NCBI GenBank assembly: GCA_905202595.1
Contig: CAJKSP010000005.1
Location: forward strand, 1-64,000
DNA length: 64,000 bases
Direction of reading: 5' to 3'
Source: an uncultured Sutterella sp.
GTDB taxonomy: Bacteria > Pseudomonadota > Gammaproteobacteria > Burkholderiales > Burkholderiaceae_F
The translations under genes were made by a program, and so were the position numbers. The notes under the pieces are model-generated. The model was not told where the DNA came from. It searched no databases and saw only the letters and a list, made by a program, of their open reading frames with translations. This document shows, piece after piece, positions 16,914 through 25,880 of this stretch. Each line of letters begins with the position of its first letter. The stretch's first letter is position 1.

Positions 16914-17975
16914 ATGACCGAAGTCAATCCCGCCGCCTCATCATCGACGCCCGCGAAGCGCTCGTCCTTTCTCCCCGCAGCGATCGGCCTTGCCGTCCTC
17001 GCAGCGGCTGCCGGCTTTATCGGATGGGGCCTCTGGAAGGCCTTGACGCCCGCAGAGCCGCCGCTGCAGGGCATGATGGACGCGCGCACGATTTCCGTGG
17101 CCGCCAAAATTCCGGGCCGCATTGCAGCCGTGCATGTGCGCGAGGGCGATGCCGTCCGCGCGGGCGACGCCGTCGTGAAGATTGCTATTCCCGAAATTGA
17201 GGCCAAGCTCGAGCAGGCACAGGCGCTCGAGCGCGCTGCCGAAAGCCGCGCGCAGCTGACCGACGAAGGCCCGAGGCGGCAGCAGATCGAAGCCGCGAAG
17301 GCGGACCTCTCGCGCGCGCGAGCCGGCCTGACGCTTGCCGAAGCGTCCTGGCGGCGCGTGAAGGCGCTTTTCGACGAAGGCTTCGTGCCGGCGCAGAAGC
17401 TCGACGAAGCGTCGGCAGCGAAGCGCAGCGCCGCCGGCCTTGTGAAGGCGGCTGAAGCGCAGCTTTCCGCCCTTGAGGAAGGCGCTCGTCCGCTTGAAAA
17501 GGACGCTGCGGCAGCGCTGGCCGCGCAGGCCGCAGGCGGCGTCGCTGAAGCGGCATCGCTTGCCGGGGAAAGCGACGTCAAAAGTCCGGTCGCGGGCGAA
17601 GTGACCCGCATCGTCATGCACGAAGGCGAAGTCGCTCCTGCCGGCTTCCCGCTTGTGCTCGTGACGCAGCTCGACGACCAATGGGCAGTTTTCAATCTTC
17701 GCGAAGACGAGCTTCGGCACATTCGCGTCGGCACCGTCTTCAAGGCCTATCTGCCGGCGCTTGACCGCAGCGCAAGCTTTCGCATCTACTGGATCAATCC
17801 GCGCGGCGACTACGCTGTCTGGCGCGCCACCCGGCAGTCTTCCGGCTACGACCTGCGCACGTTCGAAGTCCGAGCGCGGCCGCTTGAAGACGTAGAAGGA
17901 CTCCGCCCCGGCATGACGGTCGTGCTCGATCGAAGCGCGCTTGCCGAAGCGGCTCCGGCCGACTCCGGCAAATAA
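16914..17975 (+). CDS. HlyD/EmrA-type periplasmic adaptor
   Basis: The 353-residue membrane-fusion protein has one N-terminal membrane helix (AAIGLAVLAAAAGFIGWGLW, residues 22-41), a lipoyl-type barrel split around a helical hairpin (GRIAAVHVREGDAVRAGDAVVKI and VKSPVAGEVTRIVMHEGEVA), about 120 residues of Ala-rich coiled coil between them, and a C-terminal beta-barrel. It bridges inner-membrane permease and outer-membrane TolC. The ATG at 16914 is preferred to the GTG two codons earlier. The gene lies between the TolC gene and the double permease gene, with 24 bases to the latter, so the three act together. Confidence 0.88.
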   Translation: MTEVNPAASSSTPAKRSSFLPAAIGLAVLAAAAGFIGWGLWKALTPAEPPLQGMMDARTISVAAKIPGRIAAVHVREGDAVRAGDAVVKIAIPEIEAKLEQAQALERAAESRAQLTDEGPRRQQIEAAKADLSRARAGLTLAEASWRRVKALFDEGFVPAQKLDEASAAKRSAAGLVKAAEAQLSALEEGARPLEKDAAAALAAQAAGGVAEAASLAGESDVKSPVAGEVTRIVMHEGEVAPAGFPLVLVTQLDDQWAVFNLREDELRHIRVGTVFKAYLPALDRSASFRIYWINPRGDYAVWRATRQSSGYDLRTFEVRARPLEDVEGLRPGMTVVLDRSALAEAAPADSGK

Positions 17976-17999
17976 CCTCATCTTCTGAACGTTTTCGTC

Positions 18000-20432
18000 A
18001 TGAGCATCCGAAGCTGGCTTGACGGCGCCGCACGCGCGGCGCTGCTGGAATGCCGCCGCACCAAGCAGGATCCGCGCTCCTGGATCGCCATGATCGTCGT
18101 GCCGCTCGTCTGGTGCGCGCTCGTCGCACTCGTCTTCGGCGCGGGGATCATGACGAAGCTCCCCGTGGGCGTCGTCGACCTCGACGCATCGGCCGCGTCG
18201 CGCCAGGTCGTGCAGACGCTCGACGCCATCCCCTCGGTGCAGCCCGCCGGCTTCCGCTCAGCCGCAGAGGCTGAATCTGCGCTTCGCGCGGCGAAGACCT
18301 ACGCCACCGTCATCATTCCGCCCGACTACGAGGCCGACCAGCGCTCGGGACGCGGCGCAGCGCTCCTCATTGCCTTCAACAAGACCTACTACCCTGTCGG
18401 CACCATTCTCGAGCTCGACCTCAAGACGGCGCTGGCGCGTGCGGCCGCCGAAAAGGCCGCCGCTTCGCTCACGCAAGCCGGCGGCACCTTCAGCGCCAAC
18501 GCCTCGAGGCTTCGCGCCACTATCCCCGACGTCTACTTCCTCGGCAATCCGGCCTTCAACTTCTCCGCCTATCTGCTGCCGACGATCGTGCCGGGCGTGA
18601 TGGCCCTCGGCGCCATCCTCTGCTTTGCCTCCGTGCTCGTGCGGGAGTGGCGCGACGGCGGCGTGCGGCTCCTTCTTCGAATCGCGGGCTCACCCTCAGC
18701 GGCCGTCGTCGGCAAGCTTCTGCCGTGGCTTGCCGTCTATGCGCTCGCCGCTTCTGCCTGGGTGGCGGGATTCGCCGGCTGGGCGGGCTGGGCGCCGGCA
18801 GGGAGCCTCGCCGCATGGCTTGCCGCTTCCTGGCTCCTCATGCTTGCCATGGCGGGAATCGCCGCTCTCTTCATCGCGCTCGCGCCTACGTGGGTGATCG
18901 GGCTCGCCGCCTGCATCTGCTTCGTGGCGCCGACCTTTCCCTTCACGGGCTTCACTTATCCGCTCGAGTCCATGACGCCGGGCGCGGCCTTCTTCGGCAG
19001 CCTTCTGCCCCTCACGCACTACCTGCACGCTCAGGCCGCCTGCTGGGTGCTGGCGAGTCCGGCAGACCATGTCGCCCGAGCGCTTCTGACGCTCGCGCTC
19101 TATCCGGCCGTCTGCTTTGCGGCGGCGCTCCCGCTCCTTTCCTGGCGCTGGCGGCGCTGGGCAAGCGCCGAAGCCGCTTCGGCCGCCGCCGCGCGCGAAG
19201 CGCTGCCGCATCAGCTGCAGCGTCCTCAGCCGGCAGGCTTCTGGCGCGCCGCAGGCCTCGCGCTTCGAAGCGCCGTCTTCAACCGCGACACAATTGCCAT
19301 TCTCGGCGCAGCCGTCGCCTTCTACCTCGTCTTCTACGGCTGGCCCTATGCCAATCAGCAGATTGAAGACCTCCCGGCCGGCGTCGTCGATCTGGACGGC
19401 TCTGCCGCTTCGCGCCGCCTCATCCAGGCACTTGACGCAAGCTCGGCAGCCAATGTTCTTTTCATCGCAGACAACCTGAGCGAAGGACTCGATGCGCTGC
19501 GCCGCGAAAAAACCGACTCGCTCGTCGTCATTCCGTCAGGCTACGCAGACGCCATCGCCGGCGGACGCAACGCCACGCTGCACCTCGTCGGCAGCGGCGC
19601 CTTCCCGGTGAAGCCCAGAGCGCTGCAGGCGGCGCTCGCTTCCATTGCCATGGATCCGGCGCTTGCAACAGACGAAGCGTCCATCCGCACGCCCGGCCTG
19701 CCGCTCTCGGCGCTTGCCGCGCGCGCCATTCAGGCGCCTTCCGCCATTACGGAATACCGCTACAACGAAACGTCGGGCTACGGCACCTACATCGTGCCGA
19801 TGGTGGGCCCCATCATCATTCAGGCCGTCCTCGTCATGGGCATCACGATGGCGCTCGGCGGCTGGCTGCGGAGCCGGCCGCGGCCGAATTTCGTCGAGGA
19901 CGCGCTGGAGCGCCCGGGCTGCGAAGGCGCCGCCTGCTTCTTTGCCTTCTGGCTCCTCGCCTTCCTCTGGTTCCTCTACATGGAAGGATTCGACTTCCGC
20001 CTGATGGAGTACGGCGCCATGGCCAACCCCGGTGCGACCATTCTCGCTGGCGCCTGCTACTGCGCAGCGGTCGCCGCCATGGCCGTCGCCATCGCGCTTC
20101 TCTTCGGCTCGAACCAATGGACAACGCCGGCAACGGTCGTGATGTCGGCGCCGTCGCTTTTCATTTCGGGCGCCGTCTGGCCGCTCGAAAACCTCAAGAA
20201 TCCCATCGTCTCCGCCGCCTCTCAGTTCGTGCCGACCACGCCCGGCATCCGCGCCATCATTGCGGCGGCGCAGGACGGCGCATCGTCTGCAGCCGTCTAT
20301 CCGGCCTGCCTGCACCTCATCGCGCTCGCGCTCTTCTACCTCGGCATTGCCTGGCTCGCATCGAGACGCCTGCTGAGACGAAGCGAAAGCAACGGCGCGC
20401 GTCTTAGCACGCCGCCTGCAATCGGCCGATAA
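18000..20432 (+). CDS. Fused double ABC-2-type permease, internally duplicated
   Basis: This 810-residue membrane protein consists of two ABC-2 permease units of about 390 residues in tandem. Each begins with a membrane helix, then the same extracytoplasmic motif (GVVDLDASAASRQVVQTLDA near residue 57; GVVDLDGSAASRRLIQALDA near residue 463), a mixed periplasmic domain and five further membrane helices (for instance VPGVMALGAILCFASVLVREW and GPIIIQAVLVMGITMALGGWL). Separate YbhR/YbhS-like permeases are usual; the fusion is uncommon. No ATPase gene lies in the operon or within the next 20 kb except the FecE-type one at 44920. The start has the short gap expected in an operon. Together with TolC and HlyD it should export an unknown hydrophobic compound or peptide. 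Confidence 0.85.
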   Translation: MSIRSWLDGAARAALLECRRTKQDPRSWIAMIVVPLVWCALVALVFGAGIMTKLPVGVVDLDASAASRQVVQTLDAIPSVQPAGFRSAAEAESALRAAKTYATVIIPPDYEADQRSGRGAALLIAFNKTYYPVGTILELDLKTALARAAAEKAAASLTQAGGTFSANASRLRATIPDVYFLGNPAFNFSAYLLPTIVPGVMALGAILCFASVLVREWRDGGVRLLLRIAGSPSAAVVGKLLPWLAVYALAASAWVAGFAGWAGWAPAGSLAAWLAASWLLMLAMAGIAALFIALAPTWVIGLAACICFVAPTFPFTGFTYPLESMTPGAAFFGSLLPLTHYLHAQAACWVLASPADHVARALLTLALYPAVCFAAALPLLSWRWRRWASAEAASAAAAREALPHQLQRPQPAGFWRAAGLALRSAVFNRDTIAILGAAVAFYLVFYGWPYANQQIEDLPAGVVDLDGSAASRRLIQALDASSAANVLFIADNLSEGLDALRREKTDSLVVIPSGYADAIAGGRNATLHLVGSGAFPVKPRALQAALASIAMDPALATDEASIRTPGLPLSALAARAIQAPSAITEYRYNETSGYGTYIVPMVGPIIIQAVLVMGITMALGGWLRSRPRPNFVEDALERPGCEGAACFFAFWLLAFLWFLYMEGFDFRLMEYGAMANPGATILAGACYCAAVAAMAVAIALLFGSNQWTTPATVVMSAPSLFISGAVWPLENLKNPIVSAASQFVPTTPGIRAIIAAAQDGASSAAVYPACLHLIALALFYLGIAWLASRRLLRRSESNGARLSTPPAIGR

Positions 20433-20539
20433 TGCGCCACGCATGCAACGGACTGCCGCCGCATGCGGATTCCTTTGACCTTTTGGCTTCACAGCCCTGC
20501 GGCGCCTCAGCGCACCATGAGGCTCTGCTGCTTCACGCC

Positions 20540-21337
20540 ATGCCGACACCCTTCATTGACACCCACGCTCACCTGACCGACCCGGCCTTCGCGCAGGATC
20601 TTCCTGACGTCATCGCCCGCATGAAGGCGGCCGGCATGGTTGCCGCCGTCACCATCGGCTGCTGCGACGACGATCTCGCGCCCCTTCGCGCGCTGCTGCC
20701 TCAGCACCCGGGCTTTCTCTGGGGCGCCTGGGCCGTTCATCCGGAATATCAGGATCACCGCGAAGCCGACGAAGATGAAATCGCCGCCGTGGCGAGCGAG
20801 CCGCAGATGGCGGCAGTCGGCGAAACCGGGCTCGACTTCTACTGGTGCAAGGAGCCGCTCGACTGGCAGCGGAATCGGTTCCGCACGCACATCCGCGCAG
20901 CGAAGAAAGCCGGCAAGCCGCTGATCGTCCATGCGCGGGACGCCGAAGCGGCGGCGCTCGAGATCCTGCGGGAAGATAAGGCCGGCGACGTCGGCTTCGT
21001 CATGCACTGCTTCTGCGGCTCGCTCGAAACGGCCGAGGGCGTCATTCAGGCCGGCGGACACGTCTCCTTCACGGGCAGCCTCACCTTCAAGCGCAACGAC
21101 GCGCTCCGAGCCATGGCGGCCAAGCTGCCGCTCGAGCGGCTCATGCTCGAGACGGACTGCCCCTACATGGCGCCCGTGCCCCTGCGCGGCAAGCGCTGCG
21201 AGCCGCAGTTCTGCGCTTATGTCGCGGAGGCGATCGCCGCTGCTAAAGGCCTCTCGGCTGACGAAGTCAAAGCGCAGACGACGCGCAACGCCGTCGCCTT
21301 CTTCCATCTGCCGCAGGCGCTACTTTCGGGCCTCTGA
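20540..21337 (+). CDS. TatD-family metal-dependent hydrolase
   Basis: The 265-residue TIM-barrel protein has the TatD ligands: DTHAHL (residues 8-13), GETGLDFYW, IVHARDA, HCFCGS and LETDCPYMAP. These enzymes act as metal-dependent DNases or D-aminoacyl hydrolases; TatD, YcfH and YjjV cannot be separated with confidence, though the length of 265 and DFYWCKEP insertion fit the YcfH/YjjV side. The ATG at 20540 starts the family sequence; the 36-codon upstream extension has no family match. It follows the export operon by 107 bases and may share its transcript or have its own promoter. Confidence 0.9.
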   Translation: MPTPFIDTHAHLTDPAFAQDLPDVIARMKAAGMVAAVTIGCCDDDLAPLRALLPQHPGFLWGAWAVHPEYQDHREADEDEIAAVASEPQMAAVGETGLDFYWCKEPLDWQRNRFRTHIRAAKKAGKPLIVHARDAEAAALEILREDKAGDVGFVMHCFCGSLETAEGVIQAGGHVSFTGSLTFKRNDALRAMAAKLPLERLMLETDCPYMAPVPLRGKRCEPQFCAYVAEAIAAAKGLSADEVKAQTTRNAVAFFHLPQALLSGL

Positions 21338-21527
21338 GCAGCGAGGTCCCTACCCCCGCCGTCGCCATTCCTTACGTTTGCGCGGCTCCGCCGCGCGGAC
21401 TGCGCCCGATGCCCGGTGTTATCCTCGATCGGCAGCCCGAATGGTCTTTTTTCTCTTTTTCCAGGATCCCGAATCGCGGCCTTCAGCGCGCGCTGGGCAG
21501 CCTGGCGCACCGCCCTGCGGCGGCGAC

Positions 21528-22331
21528 ATGATTTTTTCCATGACTTCGATCCTTCGCACTTTTTCTCTTCAGTTCGCCGCGGCAGCCGCCGCCTCGCTTC
21601 TCGCGCTTGCCGCACCCGCCGCGTCAGCTGCAGACGCCGCCGCTCCAACCCGCCTTCTTCCGCTGACGGATGCGAGCGCTGAACACCTGACGGACAATCC
21701 CATCCTGGCGGAAAAGACCGCGCAGTTCCGCGCCGCCATCCGCAGCAACAATGCGTCTCGCGTCAAGGACTTCCTCGAGGAAGGCTTCACGCCCAACTTC
21801 ATGATGGAGAACGGCGACACCGCCTTCACCTACGCGATGCGCTCGGACTCCCGCAACGCGGCCGTCACGCTTCTCGATTCGGGACTTCTTGACGTGAACA
21901 AGCCGAACCGCTTCGGCGAAACGCCGCTGATGCTTGCCGTCTTCAAGGGCGACAAGGCGATCTTCGAGAAGCTGCTAGAGCTCGGCGCCGATCCCAAGGC
22001 CGGCACGAACTGGACGGCGCTCCACTATGCCGCCACTGCGGGTCTCAACGACTTCGCGAAGCGCCTGCTCGAGCTCGGCGCCGACCCCAACGCGCAAACA
22101 CGCGCCGGCGTCACGCCCCTCATCATGGCGGCGCGAAAGCCCTCGCGCGAAGTCGTGATGACGCTGCTGCGCGCAGGCGCCTACCGCGACTACTGCACGG
22201 ACCGCGGCCTTTCTCCCGCAGACTTCGCGAAGAAAGCCGGCGACGAAGAGCTCGCCAAGTATCTGGCCGTGAAGACCTGCGCCGTCATCGGCCGCAAGCC
22301 TGCCGCCGCCCCCGAGCCCGCGCAGCGCTGA
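21528..22331 (+). CDS. Exported ankyrin-repeat protein
   Basis: The 267-residue protein has a Sec signal ending APAASAADA and then four to five ankyrin repeats: FRAAIRSNNASRVKDFLEEGF, NGDTAFTYAMRSDSRNAAVTLL, FGETPLMLAVFKGDKAIFEKLLELGAD, WTALHYAATAGLNDFAKRLLELGADPN and GVTPLIMAARKPSREVVMTLLRAGA. A periplasmic role in protein binding is expected; similar proteins guard catalases or carry metals in other bacteria. A second in-frame ATG at 21540 would shorten it by four residues; neither start has a strong ribosome-binding site. Its neighbours do not suggest a partner. Confidence 0.8.
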   Translation: MIFSMTSILRTFSLQFAAAAAASLLALAAPAASAADAAAPTRLLPLTDASAEHLTDNPILAEKTAQFRAAIRSNNASRVKDFLEEGFTPNFMMENGDTAFTYAMRSDSRNAAVTLLDSGLLDVNKPNRFGETPLMLAVFKGDKAIFEKLLELGADPKAGTNWTALHYAATAGLNDFAKRLLELGADPNAQTRAGVTPLIMAARKPSREVVMTLLRAGAYRDYCTDRGLSPADFAKKAGDEELAKYLAVKTCAVIGRKPAAAPEPAQR

Positions 22332-22469
22332 CCGCCCTTCGCTCAAGCGCCCGCGAGCCTTCGGGCGCTTCGCTTCTTCGTCTGCAGCCGCGCAGTTCGA
22401 AGCCGCTTTCCCTGCGCCTTCGGACCGCCGGCCTGCCGCTTCCCGCCCACTTCCACATCTGCTTTTCTC

Positions 22470-24557
22470 ATGACGTCCGCGCTTCCTCTGACGACGCTCG
22501 AGCTTCTCGCCCCTGCCCGCGATGCCGATTCGGGCATGGCCGCCATCGACCACGGCGCCGATGCCGTCTACATCGGCGGCCCCGCATTCGGCGCGCGAGC
22601 GGCTGCCGGCAACAGCTGGGACGACATTGCGCGGCTCTGCGACTATGCGCACCGCTACCGCGCCAAGGTCTTCCTCGCGCTCAACACGCTCTTCACGGAC
22701 GAGGAGCTGCCGCTTGCGCGGCGCGCCGCCTTTGACGCCGCCGCAGCCGGCGCCGACGTGCTCATCGTGCAGGACATGGGCCTCCTTTCGGGACCGCTTC
22801 CCGACATCGAGCTGCACGCCTCGACGCAGTGCGACATCCGCACGCCGGAAAAGGCTGCTTTTCTCGAAGCATGCGGCTTTTCGCAGATCGTGCTGGCTAG
22901 AGAGCTTTCTCTCAAGGAAATCGCCGCCGTGCGCGCAAAGCTGCAGCATGCGCGCATTGAATTCTTCGTGCACGGCGCGCTCTGCGTGAGCTATTCGGGG
23001 CAGTGCTGGCTCAGCCAGGCCACGACGGGCCGATCCGCCAACCGCGGCGCCTGCTCGCAGCCCTGCCGGCTCCCCTATGACGTCTACACGCTCTCGGGCG
23101 AGCCTCTCGCCAAGAAGAGCCACGTGCTGTCGCTGCACGACAACGACCAGTCGTCGCACTTGGAAGCGCTGATCGATGCCGGCGTCTCCTCCTTCAAGAT
23201 CGAAGGCCGCCTGAAGGACATCGCCTACGTCAAGGACGTCACGGCCTACTACCGCAAGAAGCTTGACGAGATCCTCGCCCGCCGGCCGGAGCTCTCTCGC
23301 GCTTCCGACGGCATTTCCGAACTCGCCTTCGAGCCCGATCCGCAGAAAGTCTTCAGCCGCGGCGCCACGGACTACTTTGTGGAAGGCAAGCGCTTCGACG
23401 AGCCTTACGACAAAGCGCAGCTCGCGAGCCCCAAAAGCACCGGCACGCCCGCCGCAGAGGTGCTCCGCCTCGAATCGAAGCACATCATCGTGAAGGCGCG
23501 GCCCGGCGTCGCGCTCGCCAACGGCGACGGCCTCGCCTATCGCGCAGCCGACGACGAAATCCACGGCCTTGCCGTTAATCGGGCGGAAAAGCTCGACGGC
23601 AGCGCCGCCCAGGGCCGCCGAGGCGAAGCGGCTTCAAAGCACGCCGATCTCTATGCGCTCTATCCGGCCGAAGCCGTCGCGAAGCTCGAGCGCCTTGAAG
23701 GGCTCGCGCCGGGACTCCTTCTCATGCGCAACCGCGATCATGCGTTTCTGAAAACGCTCGCCGGCCGCACAGCCGTGAGAAAAATTCCCGTCCGCCTGAC
23801 CGTGGAAGCGCAGGGCCGCACGCTTTCGGCCGTCATTTCCGACGGCCGCACGCAGGCAGCGGCCGCGCTCGAAGCGCCCGAACCCTTTGCGCCCGCTGCC
23901 GATCCGCAGAAAAACCTCGACACGCTGATCCGAAACTTTTCCAAACTCGGCGGCACGCCCTTTGAAGCCCAAGCGGTATCGCTACCGGAAGGCTTCAGCG
24001 CATTCGTGCCGGCTAGCCTTGCCAACGCGCTGCGCCGAGAGCTTGCTGAGAAGCTCCTCCAGGCCCGCGAAGCAGCCCGGCCGAAGCCCGAGCGCGCCGA
24101 GGCGGACCCCGCTGCGCCCTATCCTGAAAAATTCCTCAGCTGGCGCGCCAACGTCGCCAACGCCGGCGCCAAAGCGTTCTATGAAGCGCACGGCGCCAAA
24201 GTGCTCGAGCCCGCCTTTGAAATCAAGCCCGTCCGCAATGCCGCGCTCATGACCTGCCGGCACTGCGTGCGCGCCGCGCTCTCGCTCTGCCCCAAGATGC
24301 TCAGATACCGGCCGGAGCTCCTCGAACAGCGCGACCGCTCGCTCTTCCGTCCGGAGCCGCTGCGGCTCGTCAATTCCGCGGGCGAAGCCTTCATCGCCGA
24401 ATTTCACTGCAAGCTCGATCCCTGCGAGATGACGATCGAGCTCGCCCCCAAAGAGAAGAAGACGGCAAAGTCCGCGCCGGATGCGCCTTCTTTGAAGCCG
24501 ACATCGGTCGCGAGGCGCGCAAAGCCGCAGCGCCGCGCCGGCCCGTCGACGCACTGA
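22470..24557 (+). CDS. rlhA: Peptidase U32-family 23S rRNA hydroxylase (RlhA/YdcP type)
   Basis: The 695-residue protein has the U32 core in its first half: LELLAPARDADSGMAAIDHGADAVYIGG, the FFVHGALCVSYSGQCWLSQ block and NRGACSQPCRLPY with the clustered cysteines that bind iron-sulphur, then SSFKIEGRLKDIAYV. The second half contains the DUF3656-type module and a C-terminal CRHCVRAALSLCPKML segment. Full length and both modules match RlhA (about 653), which hydroxylates C2501 of 23S rRNA, rather than the shorter tRNA hydroxylase TrhP. The 30-residue basic tail is extra. It is a single gene, with 138 bases after the ankyrin gene. Confidence 0.85.
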   Translation: MTSALPLTTLELLAPARDADSGMAAIDHGADAVYIGGPAFGARAAAGNSWDDIARLCDYAHRYRAKVFLALNTLFTDEELPLARRAAFDAAAAGADVLIVQDMGLLSGPLPDIELHASTQCDIRTPEKAAFLEACGFSQIVLARELSLKEIAAVRAKLQHARIEFFVHGALCVSYSGQCWLSQATTGRSANRGACSQPCRLPYDVYTLSGEPLAKKSHVLSLHDNDQSSHLEALIDAGVSSFKIEGRLKDIAYVKDVTAYYRKKLDEILARRPELSRASDGISELAFEPDPQKVFSRGATDYFVEGKRFDEPYDKAQLASPKSTGTPAAEVLRLESKHIIVKARPGVALANGDGLAYRAADDEIHGLAVNRAEKLDGSAAQGRRGEAASKHADLYALYPAEAVAKLERLEGLAPGLLLMRNRDHAFLKTLAGRTAVRKIPVRLTVEAQGRTLSAVISDGRTQAAAALEAPEPFAPAADPQKNLDTLIRNFSKLGGTPFEAQAVSLPEGFSAFVPASLANALRRELAEKLLQAREAARPKPERAEADPAAPYPEKFLSWRANVANAGAKAFYEAHGAKVLEPAFEIKPVRNAALMTCRHCVRAALSLCPKMLRYRPELLEQRDRSLFRPEPLRLVNSAGEAFIAEFHCKLDPCEMTIELAPKEKKTAKSAPDAPSLKPTSVARRAKPQRRAGPSTH

Positions 24558-24656
24558 CGCCCCGAGCCAGCTCGCCTGCGGAGCCGGCGTCCTTCTCTGC
24601 ATTCGCTACCATTGCAGGAGAGCCTCACCTTTCGCTTCTCATTGGAATCCAACGGC

Positions 24657-25469
24657 ATGGCCGATTACGACGACGAACCTCTGGAGATTCTCAATCCGAC
24701 GCCCGCCATGATGCCGGTGCTTGAAAGCATCTGCACTGCGCTCGGCCGGCTGACGGCGCCGGATGCGACGCTGCCGGCGGCGTGGCTTTGGGAAGAGCTA
24801 CCCGCCGCGGATTTTGTGCGCGAAGCGGCGCGCTTTCCGCTTCTGCTCGACGGCTGGCCGGAAGGCTCTCTTCCGCACGTTGCCTCCGCGGCTGAAGAAG
24901 ACGACCTGGTGCATCGGCTTTCCACGGAACTCGGCATCATGAGCAGCGAAGATCTGGACGACCGCTTCAAAGCCTCGATCGAAGGCGCCGGCGTGGCCGC
25001 CAGCTACCGCAAGATGCTTGAAGCGCCGTCATTCAGCGATCTCGTGAGAAACGAAAACACCATCGGCTGGGGCGGATTCGACCCCATTTCGCGCGATCCT
25101 GAAATTGAAAAGCGCATGCGCCGGCAGCGCATCTTCTGCGACTACTTCCGAGGCGCCGCGAGCTGGACGCAGCTCCGAAGCTGGGATGCCGCCTCCGCCT
25201 GCGCGCTCATCGTCGAAGCCATGGCGGCCGGCATGCTTTCGCCGGCAAGCGCCGCGCCCTATCTGCGCCGAGCCGCCACCGAACTGGCCGTGCGGTTTCT
25301 CAGCTGGCACGAATTGTCCAAGGGACTGCTTCTCGCGCGCGCCTTCAGCGCGCTGACGCAGAGCGAGGCTGCCGCACACGACGCCATTGCTCGCGAGCTC
25401 GACATGCTGATGAAGCTTCTGGAGGGTCCCTGGGCTGCTTTCCCCTGGCCTCGCATCAAAACGAGTTGA
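24657..25469 (+). CDS. DUF1266-family cytoplasmic protein
   Basis: The 270-residue acidic protein has no signal peptide. Its second half (IFCDYFRGAASWTQLRSWDAASACALIVEAMAAGML... and LSWHELSKGLLLARAF in outline) follows the DUF1266 pattern, a Trp-x-x-x-Arg-x-Trp-Asp helix followed by a helix with a conserved Ser-Trp. These occur near YbeR/YbeU-like genes in enterobacteria with no known function. ATG 24657 is preferred; a TTG at 24612 would add 15 residues. It stands alone before the autotransporter leader. Confidence 0.6.
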   Translation: MADYDDEPLEILNPTPAMMPVLESICTALGRLTAPDATLPAAWLWEELPAADFVREAARFPLLLDGWPEGSLPHVASAAEEDDLVHRLSTELGIMSSEDLDDRFKASIEGAGVAASYRKMLEAPSFSDLVRNENTIGWGGFDPISRDPEIEKRMRRQRIFCDYFRGAASWTQLRSWDAASACALIVEAMAAGMLSPASAAPYLRRAATELAVRFLSWHELSKGLLLARAFSALTQSEAAAHDAIARELDMLMKLLEGPWAAFPWPRIKTS

Positions 25470-25785
25470 AGCTCCGCGCAGCAGAGTGCGTGTGCTGATC
25501 CCAATCTTCGCACCGCTTTGCAAAGTGTCTGCCTGATCCAATTTTCAGCCGCTCGGTCCAACGTCGATGCGGCTTTTTTTGCTTGGACTGAAAGCTTCTC
25601 CAGCTCGCCAAATATTGCACCGTACACCCCTTTACACCCTCATTTTTCGTTGCAGATATGCAACCAACCTCCGATAGCCAGGGGGGTGATAGATGCACGC
25701 ATCTTCTATTTATATACAAGGAATGTAGACAACACAAAACTCCCTGCCTATACCCTTACCTAGCTCCTTGAATATAGGGTTAATA

Positions 25786-25794
25786 CCCCCCCCC
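25786..25794. repeat. Nine-C homopolymer tract 86 bases before the autotransporter start
   Basis: Nine consecutive C residues lie between an AATATAGGGTTAATA segment and TAAAAAG. Tracts of this length slip during replication in host-associated Gram-negative bacteria and can switch surface proteins on and off by changing promoter spacing. Confidence 0.7.
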
Positions 25795-25855
25795 TAAAAA
25801 GCGAGCCACGTACGCTCTGCACGTGCTTTGCACGCGGCGCGCTCGATGCGCCGAA

Positions 25856-25871
25856 CAAGAAAATTTTCTTG
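25856..25871. promoter_or_regulatory. Perfect palindrome touching the autotransporter ribosome-binding site
   Basis: CAAGAAAATTTTCTTG is a perfect 16-base palindrome whose last G is the first base of the GGAG ribosome-binding site (25871-25874), 6 bases before the ATG. It could be an operator or a weak AU-rich mRNA hairpin. Confidence 0.45.
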
Positions 25872-25880
25872 GAGTTTTAA

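Larger units (their letters stand above)
25470..25880 (+). other. AT-rich leader and promoter region of the autotransporter
   Basis: No gene fits here. The first part has CACCCC/TTACACCC repeats and a run of six G at 25681-25686. A TATTTATATA box lies near 25709. TTGAAT at 25768-25773 and TAAAAA at 25795-25800 are separated by a stretch that includes the nine-C tract. A 16-base palindrome ends just before the GGAG of the ribosome-binding site. The composition is clearly poorer in G+C than the surroundings and continues into the autotransporter passenger. Confidence 0.55.
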
